Of a DNA stretch of 32,319 nucleotides, positions 16,284 through 24,415 are shown piece by piece. Each line of letters starts with the position of its first letter. Within the stretch, counting starts at the first letter, position 1. This DNA is from an uncultured Lachnospiraceae bacterium (GTDB taxonomy: Bacteria > Bacillota > Clostridia > Lachnospirales > Lachnospiraceae): assembly GCA_910586005.1 (NCBI GenBank), contig CAJUHG010000022.1, forward strand, positions 1 through 32,319, read 5' to 3'. Under the pieces are notes generated by a model. The model saw only the letters and a program-made list of their open reading frames with translations. It was not told where the DNA came from and did not search any database. The translations under genes and the position numbers were made by a program.

Positions 16284-16667
16284 ATGTACTTAAAGATGTT
16301 AAAAGGAAAAATCCATCGGGCAGTTGTAAAGCAAGCAGAGCTTAATTATGTAGGAAGTATTACAGTAGATCCAGAACTGATGAAAGCAGCAGGGATTTTA
16401 GAGTATGAAAATGTTCAGATTGTAGATATTGAAAATGGAAATCGATTTGAAACTTATACCATTGCAGGAGAACCTAACAGTGGAATGATTTGCTTAAATG
16501 GTGCAGCTGCTAGACAAGTGCAGACAGGGGATCATATTATTATTATGGCATATGCTCAAATGACACCAGAAGAAGCACAAAATTTTTATCCTCAAGTAGT
16601 GTTTGTAGATGAAGAAAATAAAATTTCTAGAATTACTACTTATGAAAAACATGGACAGATTTCATAA
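16284..16667 (+). CDS. panD: Aspartate 1-decarboxylase PanD
   Basis: PanD makes beta-alanine from aspartate through a pyruvoyl group formed by self-cleavage. Starting at 16284 gives 127 residues, MYLKMLKGKIHRAVV, and places the Gly24-Ser25 cleavage pair (NYVGSITVD) at the family's canonical position. GGGAG upstream supports it; an in-frame ATG at 16272 inside panC would displace this numbering by four. Other motifs are ERIxN-like NGNRFETYTIAGE, ICLNGAAARQVQTGDHIIIMAYA. It supplies PanC with beta-alanine. Confidence 0.97.
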   Translation: MYLKMLKGKIHRAVVKQAELNYVGSITVDPELMKAAGILEYENVQIVDIENGNRFETYTIAGEPNSGMICLNGAAARQVQTGDHIIIMAYAQMTPEEAQNFYPQVVFVDEENKISRITTYEKHGQIS

Positions 16668-16686
16668 ATTTTAAAGGAGAAGTATT

Positions 16687-17889
16687 ATGCTACAGGGAAA
16701 AACTGTATTACTAGGAGTAACTGGTGGAATTGCTGCATATAAAATGCCAAATGTAGCAAGAATGTTAAAAAAACTTCATTGTAATGTGCATGTTTTAATG
16801 ACAGAGAATGCTACCAATTTTATTACAGCTACTACTTTTGAAACACTTACAGGGAATAAATGTTTGATTGACACCTTTGACCGAAATTTTGAATTTTCTG
16901 TAGAACATGTGGCCTTGGCAAAACAGGCAGATTTGGTATTGATTGCTCCAGCCACAGCAAATGTAATAGGAAAAATTGCAAATGGAATTGCAGATGATAT
17001 GCTTACTACAACAGTAATGGCTTGTATTTGTAAAATTTTGATTGCTCCAGCAATGAATCACAATATGTACCGCAATCCTATTGTACAAGCAAATTTAGAA
17101 AAGTTGGAAAATTTTGGATATGAGATAATTTCTCCAGAGACAGGAATGTTGGCAAATGGTGATATTGGAGAAGGTAAGTTGCCCTCTGAAGAATTATTAT
17201 TAGAATATATTTTAAAAGAACTTGCTTTTGAAAAAGATTTTCTTGGAAAAAAGGTTCTAGTAACAGCAGGAGCCACGCAGGAGGCCATTGACCCAGTCCG
17301 TTATATTACAAATCATTCCACTGGAAAGATGGGGTATGCTATGGCAAAAATAGCAATGCAACGAGGTGCAGAAGTAACACTTGTAACAGGTGAAACTGCT
17401 TTGGAAGCACCCAAATTTGTGGAAGTGATAAAAGTGATTTCTGCAGAAGAGATGTATCAAGAAGTGATAAATCGTGCGTCTCAAATGGATGTGATTATAA
17501 AAGCTGCTGCTGTGGCAGATTATCGTCCTTCCAAGATTGCAGAAGATAAAATTAAAAAATCAGAGGGTGTCAGTAGCATTTCTTTAGAGAGAACGAAAGA
17601 TATTTTAGGAGAACTAGGAAATCTAAAACAAAAAGGTATCATTCATAGTTTTTTGTGTGGATTTTCTATGGAAACTCAAAACCTAGAAGAAAATTCAAAG
17701 GCAAAACTTGAAAAAAAACATCTGGATATGATTGCTGCTAATAACTTAAAGGTGGAAGGAGCAGGTTTTGGTACAGATACCAATGTAATTACTTTGATTA
17801 CTAACAATGGTATCAGATCTTTAGAGCGAATGAGTAAGGAAGCTGTAGCAAATGAAATTTTAAATGAGATTCAGAAGGTTATAAAATAA
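16687..17889 (+). CDS. coaBC: Bifunctional phosphopantothenoylcysteine decarboxylase/synthetase CoaBC (Dfp)
   Basis: CoaBC joins phosphopantothenate to cysteine (C-terminal CoaB) and decarboxylates the product to phosphopantetheine (N-terminal flavoprotein CoaC). The 400-residue length is normal. CoaC spans about 1-175 with GVTGGIAAYK, active-site His74 in EHVALAK and Asn124 in APAMNHNM. CoaB spans about 185-400 with VLVTAGATQEAIDPVRYITNHSTGKMGYA and MDVIIKAAAVADYRP. One oddity is that the flap usually read as ACGD, bearing the catalytic Cys (Cys158 of E. coli), reads A-N157-G-D, so the acid/base Cys appears replaced by Asn. It closes the operon and leads into CoA synthesis. Confidence 0.95.
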   Translation: MLQGKTVLLGVTGGIAAYKMPNVARMLKKLHCNVHVLMTENATNFITATTFETLTGNKCLIDTFDRNFEFSVEHVALAKQADLVLIAPATANVIGKIANGIADDMLTTTVMACICKILIAPAMNHNMYRNPIVQANLEKLENFGYEIISPETGMLANGDIGEGKLPSEELLLEYILKELAFEKDFLGKKVLVTAGATQEAIDPVRYITNHSTGKMGYAMAKIAMQRGAEVTLVTGETALEAPKFVEVIKVISAEEMYQEVINRASQMDVIIKAAAVADYRPSKIAEDKIKKSEGVSSISLERTKDILGELGNLKQKGIIHSFLCGFSMETQNLEENSKAKLEKKHLDMIAANNLKVEGAGFGTDTNVITLITNNGIRSLERMSKEAVANEILNEIQKVIK

Positions 17890-17899
17890 ATATAGAAGT

Positions 17900-17937
17900 A
17901 AACAATAAAAAGCACGTTTTGTGAACTTTCTATTTTC
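17900..17937. repeat. 38-bp inverted-repeat copy A (hairpin) after coaBC
   Basis: This 38-base segment matches the reverse complement of 19681-19718 at 33 of 38 positions. It contains an imperfect hairpin (AATAAAAAG with CTTTCTATT) and can act as a weak terminator for coaBC, ten bases after its stop. The pair encloses only the BIG2 gene and its controls. Confidence 0.6.
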
Positions 17938-17944
17938 ATAAATA

Positions 17945-17999
17945 ATAATCATAACATGTGTGTATAGCATCAAAAACTATACACACATGTTGTGATTAT
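17945..17999. other. 23-bp near-perfect hairpin in 17890-18252 gap
   Basis: Arms 17945-17967 and 17977-17999 pair over 23 positions with a single G-U, around the loop CATCAAAAA. The core is AACATGTGTGTATAG. No T-run follows on either strand. It is the strongest inverted repeat in the window and may be an RNA 3' structure or protein-binding site. The rest of this 363-base gap is AT-rich and holds copy A, a candidate promoter and an 18-bp palindrome. Confidence 0.6.
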
Positions 18000-18070
18000 G
18001 GTTACTATATATGGTTCACCTGTTCTAAATATTGGATAATTTTCTAAAAGTATATTTACAAAAAATATAT

Positions 18071-18099
18071 TTAGCATTAAAATAAATATATGATATAAA
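18071..18099 (+). promoter_or_regulatory. Candidate promoter of the BIG2 protein gene
   Basis: TTAGCA (18071-18076), a 17-base spacer, and TATAAA (18094-18099) preceded by TG at the extended -10 position. The leader would run about 145 bases and include the 18-bp palindrome at 18181. Confidence 0.5.
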
Positions 18100-18180
18100 T
18101 GATATCTTATGAAACGATCGAATAATTACATGTTCTTCTCAAGTATCATAAGATGTCTCAAGGGGAGAGTATACTTATGA

Positions 18181-18198
18181 AATGGTCATATGACCATT
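18181..18198. promoter_or_regulatory. 18-bp perfect palindrome, possible operator
   Basis: AATGGTCATATGACCATT is perfectly self-complementary and lies 54 bases before the BIG2 gene, downstream of the candidate promoter. Such a dyad could bind a dimeric repressor or form a small mRNA hairpin. A looser inverted repeat (ATCTTATGA / TCATAAGAT) lies just before, about 18103-18154. Confidence 0.4.
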
Positions 18199-18252
18199 AT
18201 TGGATAAGAGGGTATAGATGTAGGAGGATAAAAAGAATATGGAGGGAAATTT

Positions 18253-19557
18253 ATGAAAAATGAAACAAAAAGATGGAAAAAATTAATTGTGGCTATTTTA
18301 TTGGTATTTGGTTTTAGTATGTTATTACCAGAAGTATTTCCAATAACTAATATTCCTACAATTGCGGAAGCAGCAACACCTAAAATTAGCTCAAAGAAAC
18401 TTACACTGATAAAAGGGCAAAGCAAAACATTGAAAGTTACTGGTACAACTAAAACCGTAAAATGGTCAAGTGACAAAGCTGCAGTTGCAAAAGTAACACA
18501 AAATGGAAAGGTAATTGCAAAAAAACGTGGAACTGCTGTAATTTCTGCAAAAGTTGGAAAAAAGACTTATAAATGTAAAGTTACAGTAGAAGAACCAAAA
18601 TTGAGTAAAAAAAGTGTATCTGTTTATGTTGGAAAAAATACAACATTAAAAGTATCAGGTACAAAACAGAAAGTATCTTGGAATAGCAGTAATAGAAAAA
18701 TTGCTTCTGTTTCTAATAAAGGAGTTGTAAAAGGCTTAAAAAAAGGAACAGCAACAATTACTGCAAAAGTAGGAAATAAAAAATACAATTGTAAAGTGAC
18801 AGTTAAAATAAAATCAGTCCCAGTAAATAAAATAAATATTAATAAAAAAAGTATTTCTTTAGAAGTAGGAGAGAAAACAACATTAAAAGCAACTATATTT
18901 CCAAGTAATGCCACAAATAAGAAAATTATTTGGTCATCTTCTAACAGTTCAGTAGTAAGTGTTAATTCTAAAGGAGTGGTAACAGCAAAAGGTGAGGGAA
19001 AGGCTTACATATATGCAGAAGCTGGGGAGGCAATAGCAGTATGTAGTGTGGAGGTTTCTGATTCTAGCGCTATTTTAAAACCAGAGTTTAGTGCAAAATT
19101 ATATGCAAAAAGTTCATATACGCTATTAATGGCTATTATTATAAAAAATTATGGTCCTTTGCCAATTGAAGTAGAAGATTATGTTCTTCTTGATAGTCAT
19201 ACAAATTTATGGTTAATAGATGAAGATGTTGAGTTTATAGACTCTTATAAGATATATCCTGATGAAGAAGAAGTATTAATGTTATGTAAAAGAGATTATT
19301 CTTACTTTAATGTATATACAACATCAGCTTGTGCCTTTTCTTTCTGGTATGATGATGTACATTATATAGGGGTAGTTGATTATTCTGGTAAAGGAATATA
19401 TGAAGAATATGATGACAATGCATCTTCTGTAGAAGCTTCTATTTCTATTAGGCGTGCTACTTTAGAAGATAATATTAGACCTTCTAAGTCAATATCAAAA
19501 GTAAAAGTTGATAAATTCTATGATACATTGGAAGAAAAAATAAAAGTAAAGAAATAA
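18253..19557 (+). CDS. Secreted protein with three BIG2 (bacterial Ig-like) domains
   Basis: This 434-residue exported protein has a signal peptide (1-40, cut after AEA) and three consecutive BIG2 domains at about 42-113, 114-186 and 192-270. Each shows the KLTLIKGQSKTLKV, WSSDKAAVAKVTQNGKVIAKKRGTAVI and YKCKVTV pattern; the first two are very Lys-rich. Residues about 275-434 form an acidic/aromatic domain I do not recognise (DYVLLDSHTNLWLIDEDVEF and ACAFSFWYDD segments). No sortase motif or membrane anchor is seen, so it is probably released or bound to the wall by charge. GGAGGG precedes the ATG by six bases. It stands alone between terminators and within a pair of 38-bp inverted repeats. 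Confidence 0.85.
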   Translation: MKNETKRWKKLIVAILLVFGFSMLLPEVFPITNIPTIAEAATPKISSKKLTLIKGQSKTLKVTGTTKTVKWSSDKAAVAKVTQNGKVIAKKRGTAVISAKVGKKTYKCKVTVEEPKLSKKSVSVYVGKNTTLKVSGTKQKVSWNSSNRKIASVSNKGVVKGLKKGTATITAKVGNKKYNCKVTVKIKSVPVNKININKKSISLEVGEKTTLKATIFPSNATNKKIIWSSSNSSVVSVNSKGVVTAKGEGKAYIYAEAGEAIAVCSVEVSDSSAILKPEFSAKLYAKSSYTLLMAIIIKNYGPLPIEVEDYVLLDSHTNLWLIDEDVEFIDSYKIYPDEEEVLMLCKRDYSYFNVYTTSACAFSFWYDDVHYIGVVDYSGKGIYEEYDDNASSVEASISIRRATLEDNIRPSKSISKVKVDKFYDTLEEKIKVKK

Positions 19558-19633
19558 TTTTTATATCATAGAATTGCTATATATTAGATATAATAAAATA
19601 TTGCAAATATTCTGGTTTAAAGTTCAGGATTTC

Positions 19634-19674
19634 AAAAGGCTTATTTTTAATATAGAAAAAATAAGCCTTTTATT
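19634..19674 (+). terminator. Terminator after BIG2 gene
   Basis: AAAAGGCTTATTTTT (19634-19648) pairs perfectly with AAAAATAAGCCTTTT (19657-19671), loop AATATAGA. The A- and T-tails make it able to work on either strand. It is 76 bases after the BIG2 gene stop. Confidence 0.8.
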
Positions 19675-19680
19675 ATTCAT

Positions 19681-19720
19681 GACAATAGAAAGTTCGCAAA
19701 GTGTGCTTTCTATTGTTTTA
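19681..19720. repeat. 38-bp inverted-repeat copy B, second terminator
   Basis: ACAATAGAAAG (19682-19692) pairs with CTTTCTATTGT (19706-19716) and a short T-run follows, so it can act as a terminator. Positions 19681-19718 match the reverse complement of 17900-17937 at 33 of 38 positions. The remaining part of the 19558-19871 gap is AT-rich with no convincing gene. Confidence 0.65.
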
Positions 19721-19871
19721 ACTGTAAAAAATATATGTTCCAATTATTGGAAGTAATCAACAAAAAAAATTTACAATTTATACATTTTTTGTTAATGATG
19801 TCGGTAAAAATAATGGTTATACTATAGATAAGAGAAAAGTATTGTGAAAATATGACAAAGGCGGAAAATGT

Positions 19872-21359
19872 ATGAAAACACAAAGAACAAAAGTAAATAT
19901 TTTAAAATTAAGTGTGTATTTATATATAATGGCTGTATGGATTCTTCTGGTAGCAGGAGGAGATTTCTGTGCGGCTGTTTCTTTTTTTATCCCTTGTGAC
20001 GTGCCAAATGGCGTAATGAGATGCCAGAAGGGTATACTTTATGAGACCACCAAATGTTCATTATGGGAAGCTCCAGAAGGGATAAAATCTTTAACCCTAT
20101 TGCAAGGAATATGTGATAAGACATCTTATCATAAGTCTTTTACTTTCTTACAAGATATCTCCTCTAAGATATCTTATTATAATTATAAATCCCCAGTCAT
20201 TTCAAAAGAAATTAATAAAAATATAAATCAAAATCTTTCTTCTGCGACAAGCACTAGATATAGATATAAGAAAAGATTTCAAGAGACATTACTTCACTAT
20301 CAGAACTTTGCTTCTTTATATAAACCAGATTTCTCTACTGCAGTACCAGGATTAGAATATACAGATATTTTAGGAGAAAGTTGTAATCAAATGGTGCCAC
20401 AAGGAATTTGTATTGCAGGCGAATATATGTTGGTGACAGCATATGACAATATAGGATTGTATGATAAGAAGAAAGGAGGGAAGAATCATAAAGTAAACAA
20501 GTCTGTCATATATATATTATCAAACCAAAATCCAAAAAACAGAACACTCTTGACCACTATAATTTTACCAGATATTAATCATGTGGGTGGTATAACTTTT
20601 GATGGGAAAAATGTATGGATTGCAAAGAGTACTGATAGACAATGTAGTGTAATATCTTATGATATAATTAAAGATGCTGCAAAATCAGGAAAAAGTAGTT
20701 ATAAACTTGAAAAATATGACCAAAATGTGTCTTGTGGTGTAGTAGCATCTTTTGTGACTTGGCATAAAGATATGTTATGGGTAGGTACTTATTCTAATTG
20801 TATTAAGAAGAAAGGAAATTTAAGAAGTTATAAAGTACAAAAAAAAGAGACAGAACAGAAAGAAACCTTCACTTTACAAAAACAAGATGAGATTGTAATT
20901 CCAAACTATGCAAATGGGGCAGCGTTTATGGAGATAGAGGGGAAAACATATCTTGCAATTTCTACCTCAAAAGGGCGGTATTTTGATTCTAAGATTTACT
21001 TTTATGAACTATTGAAAGATTGTCTTACAGAAAAAAATCTTTATTATAATTATGATATTCTGAAATTTCCACCTATGGCAGAAGAATTGGTTTGTGATAA
21101 AGGAAATATGTATTTTTTATTTGAATCCTCTGCTACTTGTTATAGTACTTTGGGTTATCAGAGATGTAATTATCCTGTAGATAGAATTTGTGCTGTTTCC
21201 ACTAAAAAATTGTTAAGAAAAAATCAAGAAGGTATTTATCAGAAAACAGATTTTAGAAAAAAGGAGATACAGAGACTAGTTGTATTAGGGGATATGTATC
21301 AAGAGAAAAAGTATTGGAAAAAATTTGTCTGTTTAAAAATAAAATCTTGCTTAATATAG
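19872..21359 (+). CDS. Secreted beta-propeller-like protein of unknown function
   Basis: The 495-residue product begins with a basic N-terminus and a hydrophobic segment (about 12-36, ending CAA-VS), probably a signal peptide or anchor. Residues about 45-160 are low-similarity, Lys/Ser/Tyr-rich. From about 165 on, repeated blade-like strands appear: YTDILGESCNQMVPQGICIAG, MLVTAYDNIGLYD, HVGGITFDGKNVWIAKST, CSVISYD, DMLWVGTYSN, NGAAFMEIEGKTYLAISTS, MYFLFESSATCYST. This layout suggests a beta-propeller or similar sensor/binding fold. I do not recognise an enzyme active site or a named family. AAGGCGG lies before the ATG. The many Cys residues outside the signal may form disulfides. Confidence 0.65.
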   Translation: MKTQRTKVNILKLSVYLYIMAVWILLVAGGDFCAAVSFFIPCDVPNGVMRCQKGILYETTKCSLWEAPEGIKSLTLLQGICDKTSYHKSFTFLQDISSKISYYNYKSPVISKEINKNINQNLSSATSTRYRYKKRFQETLLHYQNFASLYKPDFSTAVPGLEYTDILGESCNQMVPQGICIAGEYMLVTAYDNIGLYDKKKGGKNHKVNKSVIYILSNQNPKNRTLLTTIILPDINHVGGITFDGKNVWIAKSTDRQCSVISYDIIKDAAKSGKSSYKLEKYDQNVSCGVVASFVTWHKDMLWVGTYSNCIKKKGNLRSYKVQKKETEQKETFTLQKQDEIVIPNYANGAAFMEIEGKTYLAISTSKGRYFDSKIYFYELLKDCLTEKNLYYNYDILKFPPMAEELVCDKGNMYFLFESSATCYSTLGYQRCNYPVDRICAVSTKKLLRKNQEGIYQKTDFRKKEIQRLVVLGDMYQEKKYWKKFVCLKIKSCLI

Positions 21360-21453
21360 GAATCATACAAAATTATCTGTAAAAAATAGTAATATTTTTA
21401 GTTAAAAATACGTGTATGTTTAGGAAAAATGTAAAAATTTAAGCAAGTTATAG

Positions 21454-21481
21454 TTGTAACTTTTTGGGAACATGATATAAT
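21454..21481 (+). promoter_or_regulatory. Candidate promoter of the MCP gene
   Basis: TTGTAA (21454-21459), a 16-base spacer and a perfect TATAAT (21476-21481) with TG at the extended -10 position. The leader would be about 150 bases. A flagellar sigma-28 type sequence was not seen. Confidence 0.55.
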
Positions 21482-21640
21482 AATTATGTTAATTGGAATC
21501 ACTTAACATTTTTGTAGATGACAATTAAAGTAGCACCTTGATAGGAGAATATAGTATTGTATATAAGATATTTAAGGTTAAGAGAGTAAAATAGTGATAT
21601 CAAATATTTGTTTTCACAAGGGAGAAGAATAGGTAGAATT

Positions 21641-23329
21641 ATGTTAGATAAGATTAAAGAAATGAAAGTTGAAAAAAAACTGAGGTTTTGTTTCACATTA
21701 GTTGTATTAATAGCCAGTATTTCAGGAGTTTTAGGGCTAATTGTTTTATTAAACAATGATATTAATTATAGTAATGCATTAGTGAAAAATGGATTTTCTC
21801 AAGGAGAAATTGGTATATTCAGTACCTATCTGAATAAAGAACCAGCACTTGTAAGAGAAATTATTCTTTTACAGACAGAAGAAGAAATGAATGAAATAAA
21901 TGCTGATTTAGCTGAAATTACAGAAAAAACAGATGCAGCATTACTAACAATAGAAGAACACTGCACTTCCAAGGCAGAAAAAGAATTTATTGATGTCATA
22001 GATGAAACGCTTCCCAAGTACCGTGAGATATTTAGAGAAGTAAAAGAACTTGCATTAGAGAATAAAAATGAGGAAGCACTTGAATTACTACTTACAGTAG
22101 GAAAACCTACTTTGAAACAACTTACAGATGCAGTAGAAGCATTAATTGATTTAAATGTGGATACAGGTAATAAAGTATCTAGGAATCTTAGTATACAGAC
22201 ATATGTAATCATGGCTGTTGTGTTAGTGGTTATTATAGTTGCTGTGTTTTTATCTATAAGGATTTCTGTATTTGTGGCAAAATTATTTGCAGAACCACTT
22301 TCCAAAGTCAAGGATGCATCTGCAGAATTAGCAAAAGGTAATTTAGATATCAATATAGCAGCGATGTATCCAGATGAAATTGGAGAGATGACAGATTCTT
22401 TTGAAGAAGCTGCTAAAATGATAAAATTATATATTGCAGAATTAAATCGAGTTCTTGGTGAAGTTGCATCTGGAAATTTCAATGTTGTAACAGAAGTGGA
22501 ATTCAAAGGAGATTTTAAAGAGTTAGATGAGGCAATTGTAACTATCACTAATTCATTAAGTGAAACACTTGGAAATATTTATGAAGCTTCCGAGCAAGTT
22601 TCCTTTGGTGCAAAGCAAATGGCAGAGAGTGCACAATCTTTAGCAGAGGGCGCAACAGATCAGGCAGGTTCTGTAGAAGAATTGACAGCAACCATTCAAA
22701 ATATTACAGAGGCAGTTATAAATAGTTCTGAGAAGGCAAATAAATCTTACCGTGATGCGGAAGCTTTTAAAGCAGAAGCAGAACAAAGCAATGAAGATAT
22801 TAAAAAACTCAAACTTGCAATGGAAAGAATCAATGACACATCAAAAGAAATTGCAAATATTATTGCTGCCATTGAAGATATTGCTTCTCAGACAAATCTA
22901 TTATCCTTGAATGCATCTATTGAAGCAGCAAGAGCAGGCGAAGCAGGAAGAGGATTTGCTGTGGTTGCTGATCAGATTGGTAAACTTGCCGCAGATAGTG
23001 CTAATTCAGCCATTAATACAAAGAAATTGATTGAACATTCTATTATGGAAGTTGAACGAGGAAATGAAATTACTGTAAAGACAACAGCAGAAATTGAGGA
23101 TGTTATTAAAGGAATTCAAGTATTAGCTGCAGCTACCAGTGAAATTAGTGAATTATCAGCCACACAGGCTGATTCTATGAAACAATTAGAGTTAGGTATT
23201 GAACAGATTTCTGAAGTTATTCAGAATAATTCAGCAGCAGCTGAAGAGTCATCTGCAACGAGTGAAGAATTATCTGCACAGTCAGATAGTTTGGAAAGTT
23301 TAGTTAGTCAGTTTGTATTGAAAGTGTAA
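21641..23329 (+). CDS. Methyl-accepting chemotaxis protein
   Basis: A 562-residue transmembrane chemoreceptor. Membrane segments are at about 13-35 and 187-209; between them lies a helical, mostly acidic sensor of about 150 residues like four-helix-bundle (4HB_MCP) domains. HAMP follows (about 210-262, with a possible second HAMP-like linker), then a long coiled-coil signalling domain whose hairpin tip reads IASQTNLLSLNASIEAARAGEAGRGFAVVAD (about 413-444), where CheA and CheW bind. No C-terminal CheR-docking pentapeptide is evident. The ligand is unknown. Start choice is uncertain: ATG at 21641 has only a weak AGGTAG, while AAGGGAG (21618-21624) is 16 bases away and an in-frame TTG (21608) lies upstream of it. 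Confidence 0.93.
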   Translation: MLDKIKEMKVEKKLRFCFTLVVLIASISGVLGLIVLLNNDINYSNALVKNGFSQGEIGIFSTYLNKEPALVREIILLQTEEEMNEINADLAEITEKTDAALLTIEEHCTSKAEKEFIDVIDETLPKYREIFREVKELALENKNEEALELLLTVGKPTLKQLTDAVEALIDLNVDTGNKVSRNLSIQTYVIMAVVLVVIIVAVFLSIRISVFVAKLFAEPLSKVKDASAELAKGNLDINIAAMYPDEIGEMTDSFEEAAKMIKLYIAELNRVLGEVASGNFNVVTEVEFKGDFKELDEAIVTITNSLSETLGNIYEASEQVSFGAKQMAESAQSLAEGATDQAGSVEELTATIQNITEAVINSSEKANKSYRDAEAFKAEAEQSNEDIKKLKLAMERINDTSKEIANIIAAIEDIASQTNLLSLNASIEAARAGEAGRGFAVVADQIGKLAADSANSAINTKKLIEHSIMEVERGNEITVKTTAEIEDVIKGIQVLAAATSEISELSATQADSMKQLELGIEQISEVIQNNSAAAEESSATSEELSAQSDSLESLVSQFVLKV

Positions 23330-23489
23330 AGAGCTCTTTCATGCATCATATACATAATAGCTTATTACAATACATTGCTAAGTAATTATAATAGCATATA
23401 TTCGAATTTCAGATGTTAATAAAAGTAGAGTTATTCTATAGTAAATTATTTTTCTAGAGAATATGAAAAAAAGTTTATTCATTGTAAAA

Positions 23490-23533
23490 GGGTGTTTTCT
23501 GACAGGTCATTGTGTCAGAAAATGCCCTTTTTT
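23490..23533 (+). terminator. Terminator after MCP gene
   Basis: GGGTGTTTTCTGACA (23490-23504) pairs with TGTCAGAAAATGCCC (23513-23527) over 15 positions with two G-U pairs, followed by TTTTTT; flanking AAAA/TTTT extends it. The rest of the 23330-23673 gap is AT-rich and I see no gene in it. Confidence 0.85.
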
Positions 23534-23673
23534 CTATCAGAGGAAAGAACCTTGTATTTTTGTTGAGGAATAGAAAAGATTATGTTAGAATAATAATAAA
23601 TAATAATGTTAGAACATTTATTCTTGCGGAGCGTGGAGTTTAAGTTTTTTTAACATTAAGAGAGGAGGCTGCT

Positions 23674-24102
23674 ATGGGGAAGAATGCTCGTCTTGTAAAT
23701 ATTTATATTAAAATACACAATAAGCACACATTGACACTTGAAGATTTAAAGTATCTTTCCAAATATGATCCAGAATGCTTTGAAAAAACTTGTAAAAATA
23801 TTGTATATAAAATACCTGAGACAAAAGAAATTTTACAACCAATCAAAGAAGAGCAAACAACAGAACCTTTGTTACCTATTTTTGAGAAAAAGCAGCCTGA
23901 TAAACAGCAAATACAGGCCATACTTTCTAACTTAAAACAAATGGAAATGAAACAATTACCAATAGAAAAGATAAATGTAGATAAAGTAAAAGATTTATTA
24001 GGCAGTCTTTATATGGAATTGTTGTTTCCACATAATGATAGAGAAAAATTTTTTAGTATGGTAGATAGTGAAGAATTATCCCATTTTAATAAAAAAGCAT
24101 AA
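23674..24102 (+). CDS. Small uncharacterised cytosolic protein
   Basis: This 142-residue protein has no family I recognise. The first 55 residues are a helical, Lys-rich segment containing ITLTLED-like turns and two Cys (DPECFEKTCKN). A Pro/Glu/Lys linker follows, then a predicted helical end (IQAILSNLKQMEMKQLP, KVKDLLGSLYMELLFP). There is no signal peptide or membrane segment. GAGGAGG seven bases before the ATG is a strong ribosome site, which supports it as a real gene. It is flanked by a terminator upstream and a hairpin downstream, so it is probably expressed on its own. Confidence 0.65.
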   Translation: MGKNARLVNIYIKIHNKHTLTLEDLKYLSKYDPECFEKTCKNIVYKIPETKEILQPIKEEQTTEPLLPIFEKKQPDKQQIQAILSNLKQMEMKQLPIEKINVDKVKDLLGSLYMELLFPHNDREKFFSMVDSEELSHFNKKA

Positions 24103-24143
24103 ATTTATAATAATTTACTTATCACATAAAAAATATGCTGCGG

Positions 24144-24182
24144 TGAGCACAAGAGGAAAATATTACTTCTCAATTGTGCTCA
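24144..24182. other. Hairpin downstream of the 142-residue protein gene
   Basis: TGAGCACAA (24144-24152) pairs with TTGTGCTCA (24174-24182); an inner GAG/CTC can add pairs. No T-run follows. Possible 3'-end structure. Confidence 0.4.
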
Positions 24183-24253
24183 GTGTGGCACAGTAGGATA
24201 TAAGCTAATCTAAAACAATAAAAAATTTATTATCATTGTATTAAGAAAAAAGG

Positions 24254-24282
24254 TTGAAAAATAATTTTTGATATGATAGAAT
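24254..24282 (+). promoter_or_regulatory. Promoter of carAB
   Basis: TTGAAA (24254-24259), a 17-base spacer and TAGAAT (24277-24282) form a good vegetative promoter. It leaves an unusually long leader of about 230 bases before carA. The 24103-24519 gap otherwise holds a hairpin, a possible leader peptide and a T-rich tract at 24417-24427. Confidence 0.6.
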
Positions 24283-24367
24283 CTTTACAATTTAGGCATA
24301 TATATACTATTTAATGTTTAACCTATTATTAGGAAGAAGTTTTATTATCTTTTTAGGCGAGAAGAAT

Positions 24368-24415
24368 ATGAAAAGAATAAGAACATGTAAAAAAAGGTTG
24401 CAATGGCGCAAGTGA
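24368..24415 (+). CDS. Possible Arg/Lys-rich leader peptide upstream of carA
   Basis: ATG at 24368 opens MKRIRTCKKRLQWRK, ending at TGA 24413-24415, directly before a run of T residues. Four of 15 codons are Arg (AGA, AGA, AGG, CGC) and four Lys. AGGCGA lies seven bases upstream. CarAB feeds arginine synthesis, so ribosome stalling at Arg codons could control read-through. AT-rich DNA yields Lys/Arg codons easily, and the terminator hairpin around it is weak. Confidence 0.3.
   Translation: MKRIRTCKKRLQWRK

Noticed and set aside
19574..19756. 60-codon plus-strand frame after the BIG2 gene
   Set aside because: It spans two hairpin terminators and has no ribosome site.
21826..22548. 240-codon minus-strand frame inside the MCP gene
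   Set aside because: Ser/Thr/Ile-rich antisense of a coiled-coil coding region; no ribosome site or domain.
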